The notes beneath the pieces are model-generated. The model was not told the origin of the DNA and did no database searches. It was given only the letters and a program-made list of their open reading frames with translations. Shown piece by piece: positions 27,101 to 34,028 of a DNA stretch of 64,000 nt. The DNA comes from an uncultured Latescibacterota bacterium (lineage in GTDB: Bacteria; Latescibacterota; UBA2968; UBA8231): the NCBI GenBank assembly GCA_951813615.1, contig OX638377.1, positions 2,852,001 to 2,916,000 on the forward strand, read 5' to 3'. Position 1 is the first letter of the stretch. Each line of letters opens with the position of its first letter. The position numbers were made by a program, and so were the translations under genes.

Positions 27101-27383
27101 GGCCCTCAGTCAAGTCGAAGCGCTCGGGGTAGCGGTTGCCCAAAAAATTGATCATGGCCACAATGCCGAAGACCATGATGCCGCCCCAAAAAGCGTTGAG
27201 CCAGCGGCCGTACTGACGGAAGAGCGTTGGGTTGAGCAATCCGGCCGCGGCCACCATCAGGGCACCGAGGGCCAAGTTGAAAAGCCCGATTGAGCCGCTC
27301 TCGGCATTGAGCAGATAGGCCAAGCCACCCGCGACTATCAGCGCCGCGCCGACCAGCCCTAAGGGCGTGGTATATGCCTTCAT
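24132..27383 (-). CDS. GldG-type ABC transporter-associated protein, tandemly duplicated
   Basis: A 1083-residue membrane protein, about twice the usual GldG length. Two homologous halves follow each other. Each has a membrane segment, a GldG/IFT52-like periplasmic domain and a C-terminal helix. Matching motifs include YGDHPVTRKHQGLMTFFQLGRSV against YGDHPITEKLSGGTMSFFPL, and GDSDFATNQYF against GDADFASNQYF. A further 150 residues at the C-terminus add four or so membrane helices. GldG works with the GldA ATPase and GldF permease, genes that lie directly upstream. The complex is needed for gliding in Bacteroidetes, but homologues occur widely in non-gliders. ATG 27383, two bases after the permease stop, is preferred to the upstream in-frame start. 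Confidence 0.85.
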   Translation of the reverse strand: MKAYTTPLGLVGAALIVAGGLAYLLNAESGSIGLFNLALGALMVAAAGLLNPTLFRQYGRWLNAFWGGIMVFGIVAMINFLGNRYPERFDLTEGRLHSLADLTVETLKALDQDVHALAFMEGGENAELELLLAELETYNTRFSYEFIDPDRDPGRTEDYGIRRYDTLVLESGDKQQQITELEEREIVNSLLKLTRERQDRIYLTVGHGERQLASQPDGLEQLKAQLGAIDYAVEDSLFLAREGAVPEDCAVLVVAGPRTPFFPVEVEAIRSYLAAGGALLLLLDPLADSGLAELLDEWGVAVGDDFVIDTSGIGSLFGLDFTTPVALSYGDHPVTRKHQGLMTFFQLGRSVHFDEGSGREGGPLVMTSEAGWAETDLSVLTTEGNQTVKLDEGVDQPGPVSLAVAARDTEAGGRLVVFGDSDFATNQYFGVQGNGDLALNALSWLAEDEALISIRPREPGHNPIALTESDSEWIFWLSVVLYPGLIALVGIVVVSRKGRWSLADLSAAGLGIVISLGIAALVNFLGDRYHLRKDMTADALFTLSDDTHRLLSPLEDNGQYVSVKTFMGEMENMRFEDLLKEYSYVSPNFDYELLDPQKNQLRVEQNNIRERGTSIVEVIDEGQMRTERITAQSEEALSNAILKALKGRELRAYFTSSHGEAELDQVDELGYSTLKGRLKELNFAVEGGLMLAEPVPDDATLVVVLAPKERFAAAEAEVLRQYLARGGSALFLLDPGQPTGLEALLNEYSVELGQDFVVDLSGLGQLFGADVSVPVVINYGDHPITEKLSGGTMSFFPLARSVQLTEHRLKEPDIAALAYTHKSSWGEADLAPIMGEGGEVDFDPEMDMRGPVPLGVAVSAAADTSLAPGGRTRLVVIGDADFASNQYFAQQANGELFLGSVSWLTEDEDRLTITDKQPAFNPINLIGNQGAVILWVSVFIVPFAVALSGMVMVLRRGYQTYVDGFVSWLVYTFWGNAMFFFISGIIATSEGAIFEGEVKLIAALASAAIGYGLYRHAVWAWQSGLVFSLLCAGVVALTIFTGASLGFSLIPNETVQLLYAAVFVVNAAILVWIKKVFVQEEQA

Positions 27384-27385
27384 GC

Positions 27386-28168
27386 TCAGCGCCTCCATCT
27401 CCGCGATTCAATGACGCGCGTGGTCAAAAACAAGCAGAAAAAGGTAAAGCTCAGGTAGAACACCACGTCCTTGGTGTCGATGACTCCGCGCTGGAAATCT
27501 TCAAGGTGATCTATAAAGGAGAGGTACTGCAAAATTTTGGCGGCTGTCGGGCCGGCAAAGTTAGCCGACCAGTCGATGAGCCAAAACAGGAGCAACATGC
27601 CAAAGGTCAGCAGCACGGCGACGATCTGATTTTCCGTCAGCGCCGAGGCCAAGATGCCCACGGCGATAAAGGTCGCGCCGAGAAACAAGTAGCCTAAATA
27701 GCCGGAAAAAATCGGGCCCCAGTCGGGCGAGCCGTACACTTCGAGGATGAGAAAGTAGATCAGCGTCAGGCTGACGATGATGCCGTAGAGCGAAAAGCAG
27801 GCAAAAAACTTGCCCAACATCACCTCGATGGTGCGCAGCGGCGAGGTCATCAACAATTCGATGGTCCCCGACTTCTTCTCCTCGGCAAACAGCCGCATGG
27901 TCAGCATTGGGATGACCAAGAGCCAGATGAAGTCCATGACTGCGAAGAATTGGGTGACGACCATCTCGTTGAGATTGAGCGCCGGCATCCCCCCCATGCC
28001 CATCTGCGCCCGCTGGCCAAACTGCAAACACCAGAGGTTGAACTGCATCAGGATATTGCGAAACAGATAGCCCGAGAGAAATAGGAACACGCCGGCGATC
28101 ACATAGGCGACCGGCGAAACAAAATAGGAGCGCATCTCCTTGATATACACGGCGGCAAAATTACGCAT
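27386..28168 (-). CDS. ABC-2 type permease (GldF-like)
   Basis: A 260-residue permease with six predicted membrane segments and the ABC-2 pattern. The N-terminal amphipathic MRNFAAVYIKEMRSYF precedes the first helix. The FAEEKKSGTIELLMTSPL loop near residue 93 is the typical coupling segment that contacts the ATPase. Hydrophobic segments continue to the end (VVFYLSFTFFCLFL). It begins one base after the ATPase stop and is followed after two bases by the GldG gene. That fits a GldA-GldF-GldG exporter or membrane-remodelling complex. Confidence 0.88.
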   Translation of the reverse strand: MRNFAAVYIKEMRSYFVSPVAYVIAGVFLFLSGYLFRNILMQFNLWCLQFGQRAQMGMGGMPALNLNEMVVTQFFAVMDFIWLLVIPMLTMRLFAEEKKSGTIELLMTSPLRTIEVMLGKFFACFSLYGIIVSLTLIYFLILEVYGSPDWGPIFSGYLGYLFLGATFIAVGILASALTENQIVAVLLTFGMLLLFWLIDWSANFAGPTAAKILQYLSFIDHLEDFQRGVIDTKDVVFYLSFTFFCLFLTTRVIESRRWRR

Positions 28169-28169
28169 C

Positions 28170-29102
28170 TTAAGCTGCTACCTCCTCGCTAGTCAGGCTC
28201 AGGAAAATGTCTTCAAGGGTCATGTCGAGCGGCCGCAATTCGCGCAGGCTGAAGCCGCTTTCCACGACCTTGCGGGTTAGGTCGTCGCGCACGTCGGCTC
28301 CGGGTGCGCTCGTCACCACATACGCGCCCTCCTCGCCACCGGCTTCCACCTCCAGCACGCCCTCTAGCTGGCCGATCATGCCCAGCACCTGCTCGCTGGG
28401 GCCGTCTATATGGGCGCGCAGCACTTCGCCCTCCTTGAGCTGGGCCATGAGGCTTTCGGGCGTGCCTTGGCCGGCGATGCGGCCGTTGTTGATGATCGCC
28501 ACGTGCCCGCAGGTCATGCTCACTTCCGACAGGATGTGAGTGCTGAGAATGACCGTATGGTCGCCCCCCAGCCCCTTGATGACCTCGCGGATTTCGATGA
28601 TCTGCTTGGGGTCGAGGCCCACAGTCGGCTCGTCGAGAATGAGTACCTCCGGCTCGTGGACGAGGGCCTGAGCTAAACCGACGCGCTGCCGGTAGCCCTT
28701 GGACAGGTGGCCGATCACCGTGTGGCGCTGGTGGGCAATGCCGGTTTTTTCCATGGTGTCGTCGATCCGGCTGTTGAGAGCCGCGCTGGGTACGCCCTTG
28801 ATTTTGGCGACAAAGCGCAGATAGGCATTTACCGTCATATCGTGGTAGAGCGGCGGCTGCTCGGGCAGATAGCCGATGCGCTTGCGCACCTCCATGGACT
28901 CTTCGATAATGTCAAAACCTGCGACTTTGGCTTCGCCCTGCGAAGGCGGCAGATAACAGGTTAGCATGCGCATCGTCGTGGTCTTGCCCGCGCCATTGGG
29001 GCCGAGGAAACCGAGGATGACGCCCTTGTCAACGTTGAAGGACACATTCTCCACGGCGACGACATCTCCGTAGTGTTTGGACAGTTCGCGTACTTCAATC
29101 AC
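28170..29102 (-). CDS. ABC transporter ATPase (GldA-like)
   Basis: A 310-residue ABC ATPase: Walker A GPNGAGKTT near residue 35, Q-loop YLPEQPPLY near 79, signature LSKGYRQR near 134, Walker B VLILDEPTVGLDP near 152 and switch His in LSTHILSE near 188. The C-terminal 80 residues form the accessory domain usual in ABC-2 exporter ATPases. It starts with GTG and follows the DUF58 gene by 12 bases, linking the transporter to the MoxR/DUF58 head of the array. Confidence 0.92.
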   Translation of the reverse strand: MIEVRELSKHYGDVVAVENVSFNVDKGVILGFLGPNGAGKTTTMRMLTCYLPPSQGEAKVAGFDIIEESMEVRKRIGYLPEQPPLYHDMTVNAYLRFVAKIKGVPSAALNSRIDDTMEKTGIAHQRHTVIGHLSKGYRQRVGLAQALVHEPEVLILDEPTVGLDPKQIIEIREVIKGLGGDHTVILSTHILSEVSMTCGHVAIINNGRIAGQGTPESLMAQLKEGEVLRAHIDGPSEQVLGMIGQLEGVLEVEAGGEEGAYVVTSAPGADVRDDLTRKVVESGFSLRELRPLDMTLEDIFLSLTSEEVAA

Positions 29103-29114
29103 CGTACTTCCTCC

Positions 29115-29990
29115 TTAGTGTCGCTGCATCCGCGTGCGAAAAAAGTGAATGAGGGGTTCGACATACGGGCGCGACAGGTCAATCGCGATTTCGTCGACGC
29201 CCGCTTTGTGCAATAAACTGCTGCGGCGCTCGGCTATGGCCTGTTGTTCGGCGGCGAAAAACGCGCGCACGCCCTCGTGGCCGCTATCGACGAGCACCTG
29301 TTGGCCGGTCTCGGCGTCTTGCAGGTTGATAAAACCAACATCGGGTAGCTCCCACTCGCGCGGGTCGCTCACTACCACGGCGATCAAGTCGTGGCGTTGG
29401 CTCAAGTGCCGCAGCGCCGGTTCGTAGCTTTGATCGAGAAAATCGGAGATGACAAAGATCACGCTGCGGCGGTGCAGGACGCGGCTGAGGTATTCCAAAG
29501 CTCCGGCGATGGAGGTCTTGCGCCCCTGCGGCTGAAAGTACAGCAGTTCGCGCAACACGCGCAGGACGTGCTTGCGTCCCTTTTTCGGCGGCACGAAGAC
29601 CTCGACCTCGTCGGTGAAGATGAGCAAGCCGACTCGGTCGTTGTTCTTGATCGCGCTAAAGGCCAACAGCGCTGAAACCTCGACCCCAATTTCCCCCTTC
29701 ATCTGCTGCTGTGAGCCAAAGGCACCGGACGCGCTGGCGTCTACTACCAGCACCGCGGTCAGCTCGCGCTCTTCGTCGAATATTTTGATGAAGGGCGCGC
29801 CCACCCGCGCCGTCACGTTCCAGTCGATGTGGCGCACGTCGTCGCCGGGCTGGTATTCGCGCGCCTCGGCAAACTCCATCCCCCGCCCCTTAAACGCCGA
29901 GTGGTATTCGCCGGCGAAGAGGTTGTTCACCATGCTGCGAGTGTGAATCTCGATCAGGCGAACTTTGTCGAGTATTTCTTTGGGAATCAC
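29115..29990 (-). CDS. DUF58 domain protein (VWA-like MoxR partner)
   Basis: A 291-residue cytosolic protein. The DUF58 signature YQPGDDVRHIDWNVTAR lies near residue 45, followed by a VWA fold with the MIDAS-type motif VVDASAS near 78. DUF58 genes follow MoxR ATPase genes in many bacteria and the product is thought to be an adaptor or substrate. The GTG at 29990, just before the conserved IPKEILDKVRLIEIHTR start and 19 bases after the MoxR stop, is chosen. The longer in-frame ORF to 30179 lies inside MoxR. Confidence 0.87.
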   Translation of the reverse strand: MIPKEILDKVRLIEIHTRSMVNNLFAGEYHSAFKGRGMEFAEAREYQPGDDVRHIDWNVTARVGAPFIKIFDEERELTAVLVVDASASGAFGSQQQMKGEIGVEVSALLAFSAIKNNDRVGLLIFTDEVEVFVPPKKGRKHVLRVLRELLYFQPQGRKTSIAGALEYLSRVLHRRSVIFVISDFLDQSYEPALRHLSQRHDLIAVVVSDPREWELPDVGFINLQDAETGQQVLVDSGHEGVRAFFAAEQQAIAERRSSLLHKAGVDEIAIDLSRPYVEPLIHFFRTRMQRH

Positions 29991-30009
29991 GGCTCGGCTC
30001 GGCTTGGCT

Positions 30010-31008
30010 TTAGGGAACTTCGATGTGGTCGAAAAGCTGCTGCACGATGTGATCGCTGTCGATTTCTTCGGCCTCGGCTTCGTACGAGGCAATGATCCGA
30101 TGCCTGAGTACATCGGCACCCACGGCCTTGACATCTTCTGGGGTGACGTAGCCGCGCCGCTGGATGAAGGCGTGGGCACGCGCCGTGCGGACGAGGAAAA
30201 TAGCAGCCCGCGGCGAGGCCCCGTATTCGATCAGCGGTGCCATGTCGGCCAGCCCGTAGTCGGCCGGTCGCCGGGTGGCTTGGACGAGATCGACGACGTA
30301 ATCCTTGATCTTGTCGTCGATATAGACGATCTCCACCACCTCGCGCAGGCGACGTATTTCGTCGATACTCACCGCTTGCTCCACCTCGATCAGACTATCG
30401 TTGGCCATGCGGTCCAAGATCAGCCGCTCTTCGGCGCGCGATGGATAATCGACTTTCACTTTGAGCATGAAGCGATCGACTTGCGCCTCGGGCAACGGGT
30501 AGGTTCCCTCTTGATCTATCGGGTTTTGCGTGGCCATGACCAAAAACGGGTCGTCGAGCGCATAGGTTTCCTCGCCGATGGTCACCTGCCGCTCCTGCAT
30601 GCACTCCAACAGCGCACTCTGCACTTTGGCCGGCGCTCGGTTTATTTCGTCGGCCAAGATCAAATGGGCAAAGATCGGGCCTTTCTTGGGTATGAAGACC
30701 CCTTGGTGCTGGTTATAGATAGTGGTACCGGTCAGATCGGCGGGCAACAGATCGGGGGTAAATTGGATTCGCTTGAACTGGGCGGCCACGATCCTCGCCA
30801 GCGTCGCCACCGTTAGGGTCTTGGCTAGCCCTGGCACCCCTTCGAGGAGGATGTGGCCATTGCACAGCAGCCCCATCAGGATCCGCTCCACCATGGCGCG
30901 TTGGCCGACGATGACCCGATCCATCTCCTGCAAGATGCGCTCCATCACCGAACTCTCGCGCTGGACCTGCTCGCTAATGGCGTGAATATCTATTGTTGTT
31001 TGCGTCAT
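30010..31008 (-). CDS. MoxR-family AAA+ ATPase
   Basis: A 332-residue AAA+ protein: Walker A GVPGLAKT near residue 57, Walker B ILADEINRAP near 117, sensor 1 MATQNP near 158, and the C-terminal lid with YGASPRAA near 268. MoxR ATPases act as chaperones that load cofactors or assemble complexes together with VWA proteins. It heads a gene array containing three VWA-type proteins (DUF58, BatA, BatB). An intrinsic terminator (31046-31074) lies just upstream, so the array probably has its own promoter in the short leader, though I found no convincing one. Confidence 0.92.
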   Translation of the reverse strand: MTQTTIDIHAISEQVQRESSVMERILQEMDRVIVGQRAMVERILMGLLCNGHILLEGVPGLAKTLTVATLARIVAAQFKRIQFTPDLLPADLTGTTIYNQHQGVFIPKKGPIFAHLILADEINRAPAKVQSALLECMQERQVTIGEETYALDDPFLVMATQNPIDQEGTYPLPEAQVDRFMLKVKVDYPSRAEERLILDRMANDSLIEVEQAVSIDEIRRLREVVEIVYIDDKIKDYVVDLVQATRRPADYGLADMAPLIEYGASPRAAIFLVRTARAHAFIQRRGYVTPEDVKAVGADVLRHRIIASYEAEAEEIDSDHIVQQLFDHIEVP

Positions 31009-31045
31009 CGGCTATACTCTCAACATGCTTTAGACCTCAGCCAAT

Positions 31046-31074
31046 AAAAAACCGCCCTGCGGATTCGCAAGCGG
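31046..31074 (-). terminator. Intrinsic terminator after the TPR lipoprotein gene
   Basis: On the minus strand a stem of about nine pairs (CCGCTTGCG against CGCAGGGCGG, with one bulge and one G-T pair) and loop AATC is followed by six T residues (31051-31046). It separates the lipoprotein gene ending at 31119 from the MoxR array starting at 31008. Confidence 0.7.
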
Positions 31075-31118
31075 CTGGGCCTTTCTGCCTCAAATATCTA
31101 TGGCAATTTTCTAACGCG

Positions 31119-31610
31119 TTAGGGAACGGTGGCCTCATCTTGAAATTGCACCCATTCCTGGGGCGTGCGTCCGACGTTGGGCAACAGGTGCCTAGCGCTG
31201 GCCGCGAGCTCGGAATCTGGGTAGTTATCAATCACGCGCTGATAGGCTCGTCGTGCTTCTGCTAGGTCGCGGATGTATTCCTCGTATATAAAGGCGATCA
31301 TAAATTGGGCTTCGTCGCCGTGCCCGCTAGCTGAATATTCGGCCAACACGCGCTCGTAATAACCAATGGCCTCCTGCATGTTCCCTTGTTGCTGGGCCAA
31401 GGCGGCGAGTTTTCGCAGCGCTTCCGGAGCTTTGGGGGATTCGGCAAAGCGCTCGAGAAAAGCCGTGAAGTGCGCGACTGCTTGGTCGGCCGTGGCGGGG
31501 TCAGCCGCCGCGGCCTCGCCGGCTGCGAACAACTCTTCAGCGTTTTGCTGGCCGCAACCTATCCACCAAGAACCGGCGATAAAAATTCCTAGGAGTATCC
31601 TCGACCACAT
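31119..31610 (-). CDS. TPR lipoprotein
   Basis: A 163-residue protein with a short lipoprotein-type signal ending WWIGC (Cys19). TPR-type helices follow at about residues 25-140 (ADQAVAHFTAFLERFAESPKAPEALRKLAAL, EAIGYYERVLAEYSASGHGDEAQF, AEARRAYQRVIDNYPDSELAASA). The spacing is that of YbgF/BamD-like outer-membrane TPR proteins, but it is short and has no coiled coil, so I do not name it further. The gene ends in its own terminator and lies 35 bases after the FmdB-type gene. Confidence 0.7.
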   Translation of the reverse strand: MWSRILLGIFIAGSWWIGCGQQNAEELFAAGEAAAADPATADQAVAHFTAFLERFAESPKAPEALRKLAALAQQQGNMQEAIGYYERVLAEYSASGHGDEAQFMIAFIYEEYIRDLAEARRAYQRVIDNYPDSELAASARHLLPNVGRTPQEWVQFQDEATVP

Positions 31611-31645
31611 CTACGTTCTAACCACACATCGCACGGGAAAGTTCC

Positions 31646-31933
31646 TCAATCGGCTTTGGCGGTCTTCGCTTTGCCGTCGCTCTTTTTGTCGCTCGCGGTA
31701 CTGCTATTGCTGTCTTTGTCAGCCTTAGCGGCCTTTTGGTATCCATCACTGCGATAGTCGGTTATGTAAAAGCCCGTCCCCTTGAACAGCAAGCCACCAC
31801 CCGTGCTGATGAGCCGTTTGGCCGGGCCTGGACAATTTGCTTCCGGGCAGGTTTGGCGCGGCGCGGCCGTGATGCTCTGAAACTCTTCAAAGCGGTGGCC
31901 GCACTGCTGGCATTCGTATTCATATGTGGGCAT
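31646..31933 (-). CDS. FmdB/Zn-ribbon family small protein
   Basis: A 95-residue protein. The N-terminal 55 residues are a FmdB-type zinc ribbon: [18 protein letters not shown] with Cys8 and Cys11, then [16 protein letters not shown] with the second Cys pair. [16 protein letters not shown] is also typical. The C-terminal 40 residues are Lys/Asp/Ser/Ala-rich and probably disordered. FmdB was named from formamidase operons but most members have no known function; a regulatory or nucleic-acid-binding role is possible. Confidence 0.85.
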   Translation of the reverse strand: MPTYEYECQQCGHRFEEFQSITAAPRQTCPEANCPGPAKRLISTGGGLLFKGTGFYITDYRSDGYQKAAKADKDSNSSTASDKKSDGKAKTAKAD

Positions 31934-31990
31934 GGCATTGCCTCTTGTTATTAACTAAAAATACAAGCCTAATAATATAAATTCGGTCAA

Positions 31991-33925
31991 CTAGGGACGC
32001 AATACTTGGCGCTGCGACGCGTCCCACTCTACGACACCCATTTTCGGGAGATCGCCCGTGCCGAGGGAGCGCACTTTGTCGCGCTCGATTTTGAGCAAGG
32101 TCAGCGCACTGTTGGAGCGCACGTCCGGCGAAAGGGAGATGGCACCCGAAGCTCCTTCATAGAAACGAATCGAGGTCAACCACTCGGTCAGCGCGGCTGG
32201 GTCGCGGTAGCCTTGTTCCCATCCGTTGATGAGCAAGTGGGTGGCGTCGTAGCTAGTCGCCGAGTAGAGCGGGTCGCGGCGGAATTGTTTGCGAAAGGCG
32301 CTGACAAACGACTGCTCGGCTGCGGACTCGGTCTGCCGCGCGGAAACGAAAATGACCCCGTCGAAATTCTTGCGCTCACCCGGGCGCATCTGGCGAATGG
32401 CTTCGGAATCCCACCAAGCATCGTTGCCGAGGACTTGAGTCTGCAAGCGGTGAAAATGCACCTGCGGCGCGATCGTCTTGGCGTCCGCAAAGCTCTCGAC
32501 CACCACCACCACCCCGTCGATGGTGTCGATAAACATGTCTGCTTCTAGCTTTTCCTCGACTACTTCAAGCGTATCGGACGTATCGGGCGGCGGCCTCAGT
32601 GCAAAACCGGCCTTGCGAATCTCCTTAAAAACGTGGCGGAAATCCCTCGTCTCGTTGGGGACATACCAATCGCTGTACTCGATCTGGCCACCATTGCGCT
32701 CGGCAATGCGGGTGAACTCGTGCGCAAAATCCCAGCCGTAGTCGCTGAGGGGGGAAATGATCGCTAAGTGCTCCAAGCCGAGAACGAGGGTCGCGTACTC
32801 GCCTAAGAGACGCGCCTGCGTTTCGGGGACCGTTCTCAACTGGAAGACGCTGTGACTGAGTTCGTCCAAGCCGCTCTGTTGAGCCAGTGGAACCAACAGG
32901 GGAACACCAGCGCGCGCAGCGACCGTGGCCGCCACGACGCTAGAGCTACTGAAGAGGGGGCCAATGATGGCTGCGACCCTTTGGTCCAGCAACTGCTGGG
33001 CACCATACGCCACGCGCAACAAACCGCTGGCCGAGCTTTCGCTAACGGAGTCGGCGCGATCGGTAGCGATGGGCAAATTCCCGTAGTCAACCCCAGTGTC
33101 GGCAATTACGAGTTCGAAAGGACTGCCGGCCTCCCGATTGGCCAACAGCACGCCCTGGCGGAGCTCCTCGCCGATCCGTTGGTACGGCCCGGTAAGCGGC
33201 AGCAGCAAGCCCAGCCGGGGCGAACCCGAGCCAACGCCCGAGCGCTGGACGGGCTGAACGTTCCTCCAGACGGCGGCTACTGGAGCGAATATGCCATTGG
33301 CAACGCTGTCGCGATAGGTCTGCACCGCTTGAGCGGCCTCCTCTTCCCAGCCGAGGCGCTGATACCAGCGCGACCGACCAAAGAACAGCGCCTCGCGCAG
33401 CCGCCTAGCCCCCACGGCCTGACGCAGGCGCATCAGCTCTTGTTCTTTTATCTGTCCGTTCCAAGCCATGGCCGCCAACCGCTCGGCCGCTTGAGCCTGG
33501 AGGCCAAGGGGGGCCTGCGTGGCCAGCAAACGGCCGTACTGGGACGCGGCCTCGTCGTAGTGCTTGCTGCTGAAAAACGAGTCGCCGATCAGCAGTCGGG
33601 TGTCGGGCAGGTAGCGGCTCGTGGGAAACCGGCGCTGCAAGGTCAAGGCCGCGTCGATGGCTTCGGCAAAGTGCCCTAGGCGGTACAGGGCTCTTCCCGC
33701 GAGGAACTGACCGGCGCTAGACCGCTGGTTGAGGGGGAACTCCGCCAGTTGCCGCAGGTGATTGAGTGCCTCCTCGAAACGCCCTTGTTTATAGGCCGCA
33801 AGCCCATTGCCAAAAACCTTTTCGGCGGCGACCGAGTACGTCCACGTGTACGCCTGCCCTTCTGCGAGGGCCGGTGCCAGCACCACCGCGAGGGTTAGGC
33901 ATGCGTAGCGAGCCGTTCGCAGCAT
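31991..33925 (-). CDS. TPR plus periplasmic-binding-protein fusion (LppC/LivK-like)
   Basis: A 644-residue exported protein. The signal peptide begins at MLRTARYACLTLAVVLAPALAEG, which sets the start at 33925; the longer in-frame ORF adds an unrelated leader. Residues of about 35-245 are TPR-type helices. From about residue 255 (LGLLLPLTGPYQRIGEELRQGVLLANRE) the rest is a type I periplasmic-binding fold of the Peripla_BP_6 class. The order TPR then binding fold is that of LpoA/LppC, the activator of peptidoglycan synthase PBP1a. It carries no lipobox, so it may be soluble. An amino-acid-binding role is the alternative. Confidence 0.75.
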   Translation of the reverse strand: MLRTARYACLTLAVVLAPALAEGQAYTWTYSVAAEKVFGNGLAAYKQGRFEEALNHLRQLAEFPLNQRSSAGQFLAGRALYRLGHFAEAIDAALTLQRRFPTSRYLPDTRLLIGDSFFSSKHYDEAASQYGRLLATQAPLGLQAQAAERLAAMAWNGQIKEQELMRLRQAVGARRLREALFFGRSRWYQRLGWEEEAAQAVQTYRDSVANGIFAPVAAVWRNVQPVQRSGVGSGSPRLGLLLPLTGPYQRIGEELRQGVLLANREAGSPFELVIADTGVDYGNLPIATDRADSVSESSASGLLRVAYGAQQLLDQRVAAIIGPLFSSSSVVAATVAARAGVPLLVPLAQQSGLDELSHSVFQLRTVPETQARLLGEYATLVLGLEHLAIISPLSDYGWDFAHEFTRIAERNGGQIEYSDWYVPNETRDFRHVFKEIRKAGFALRPPPDTSDTLEVVEEKLEADMFIDTIDGVVVVVESFADAKTIAPQVHFHRLQTQVLGNDAWWDSEAIRQMRPGERKNFDGVIFVSARQTESAAEQSFVSAFRKQFRRDPLYSATSYDATHLLINGWEQGYRDPAALTEWLTSIRFYEGASGAISLSPDVRSNSALTLLKIERDKVRSLGTGDLPKMGVVEWDASQRQVLRP

Positions 33926-33958
33926 AGAAGCAGCAGGGGAAAAGGCACGAGGCCTAGG

Positions 33959-33987
33959 TTGTCCACATCTGGGGGGGCGAGTATATT
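33959..33987 (+). promoter_or_regulatory. Candidate promoter of the ClpX-like gene
   Basis: TTGTCC (33959-33964, four of six matches) is followed after exactly 17 bases by TATATT (33982-33987, five of six matches). The start point would lie near 33994, giving a leader of about 35 bases to the ATG at 34029. The spacer contains seven consecutive G. Confidence 0.55.
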
Positions 33988-34028
33988 TTTTAAGCCACAG
34001 CATTTCCAACCTCTTCTTAGGCTAATAT

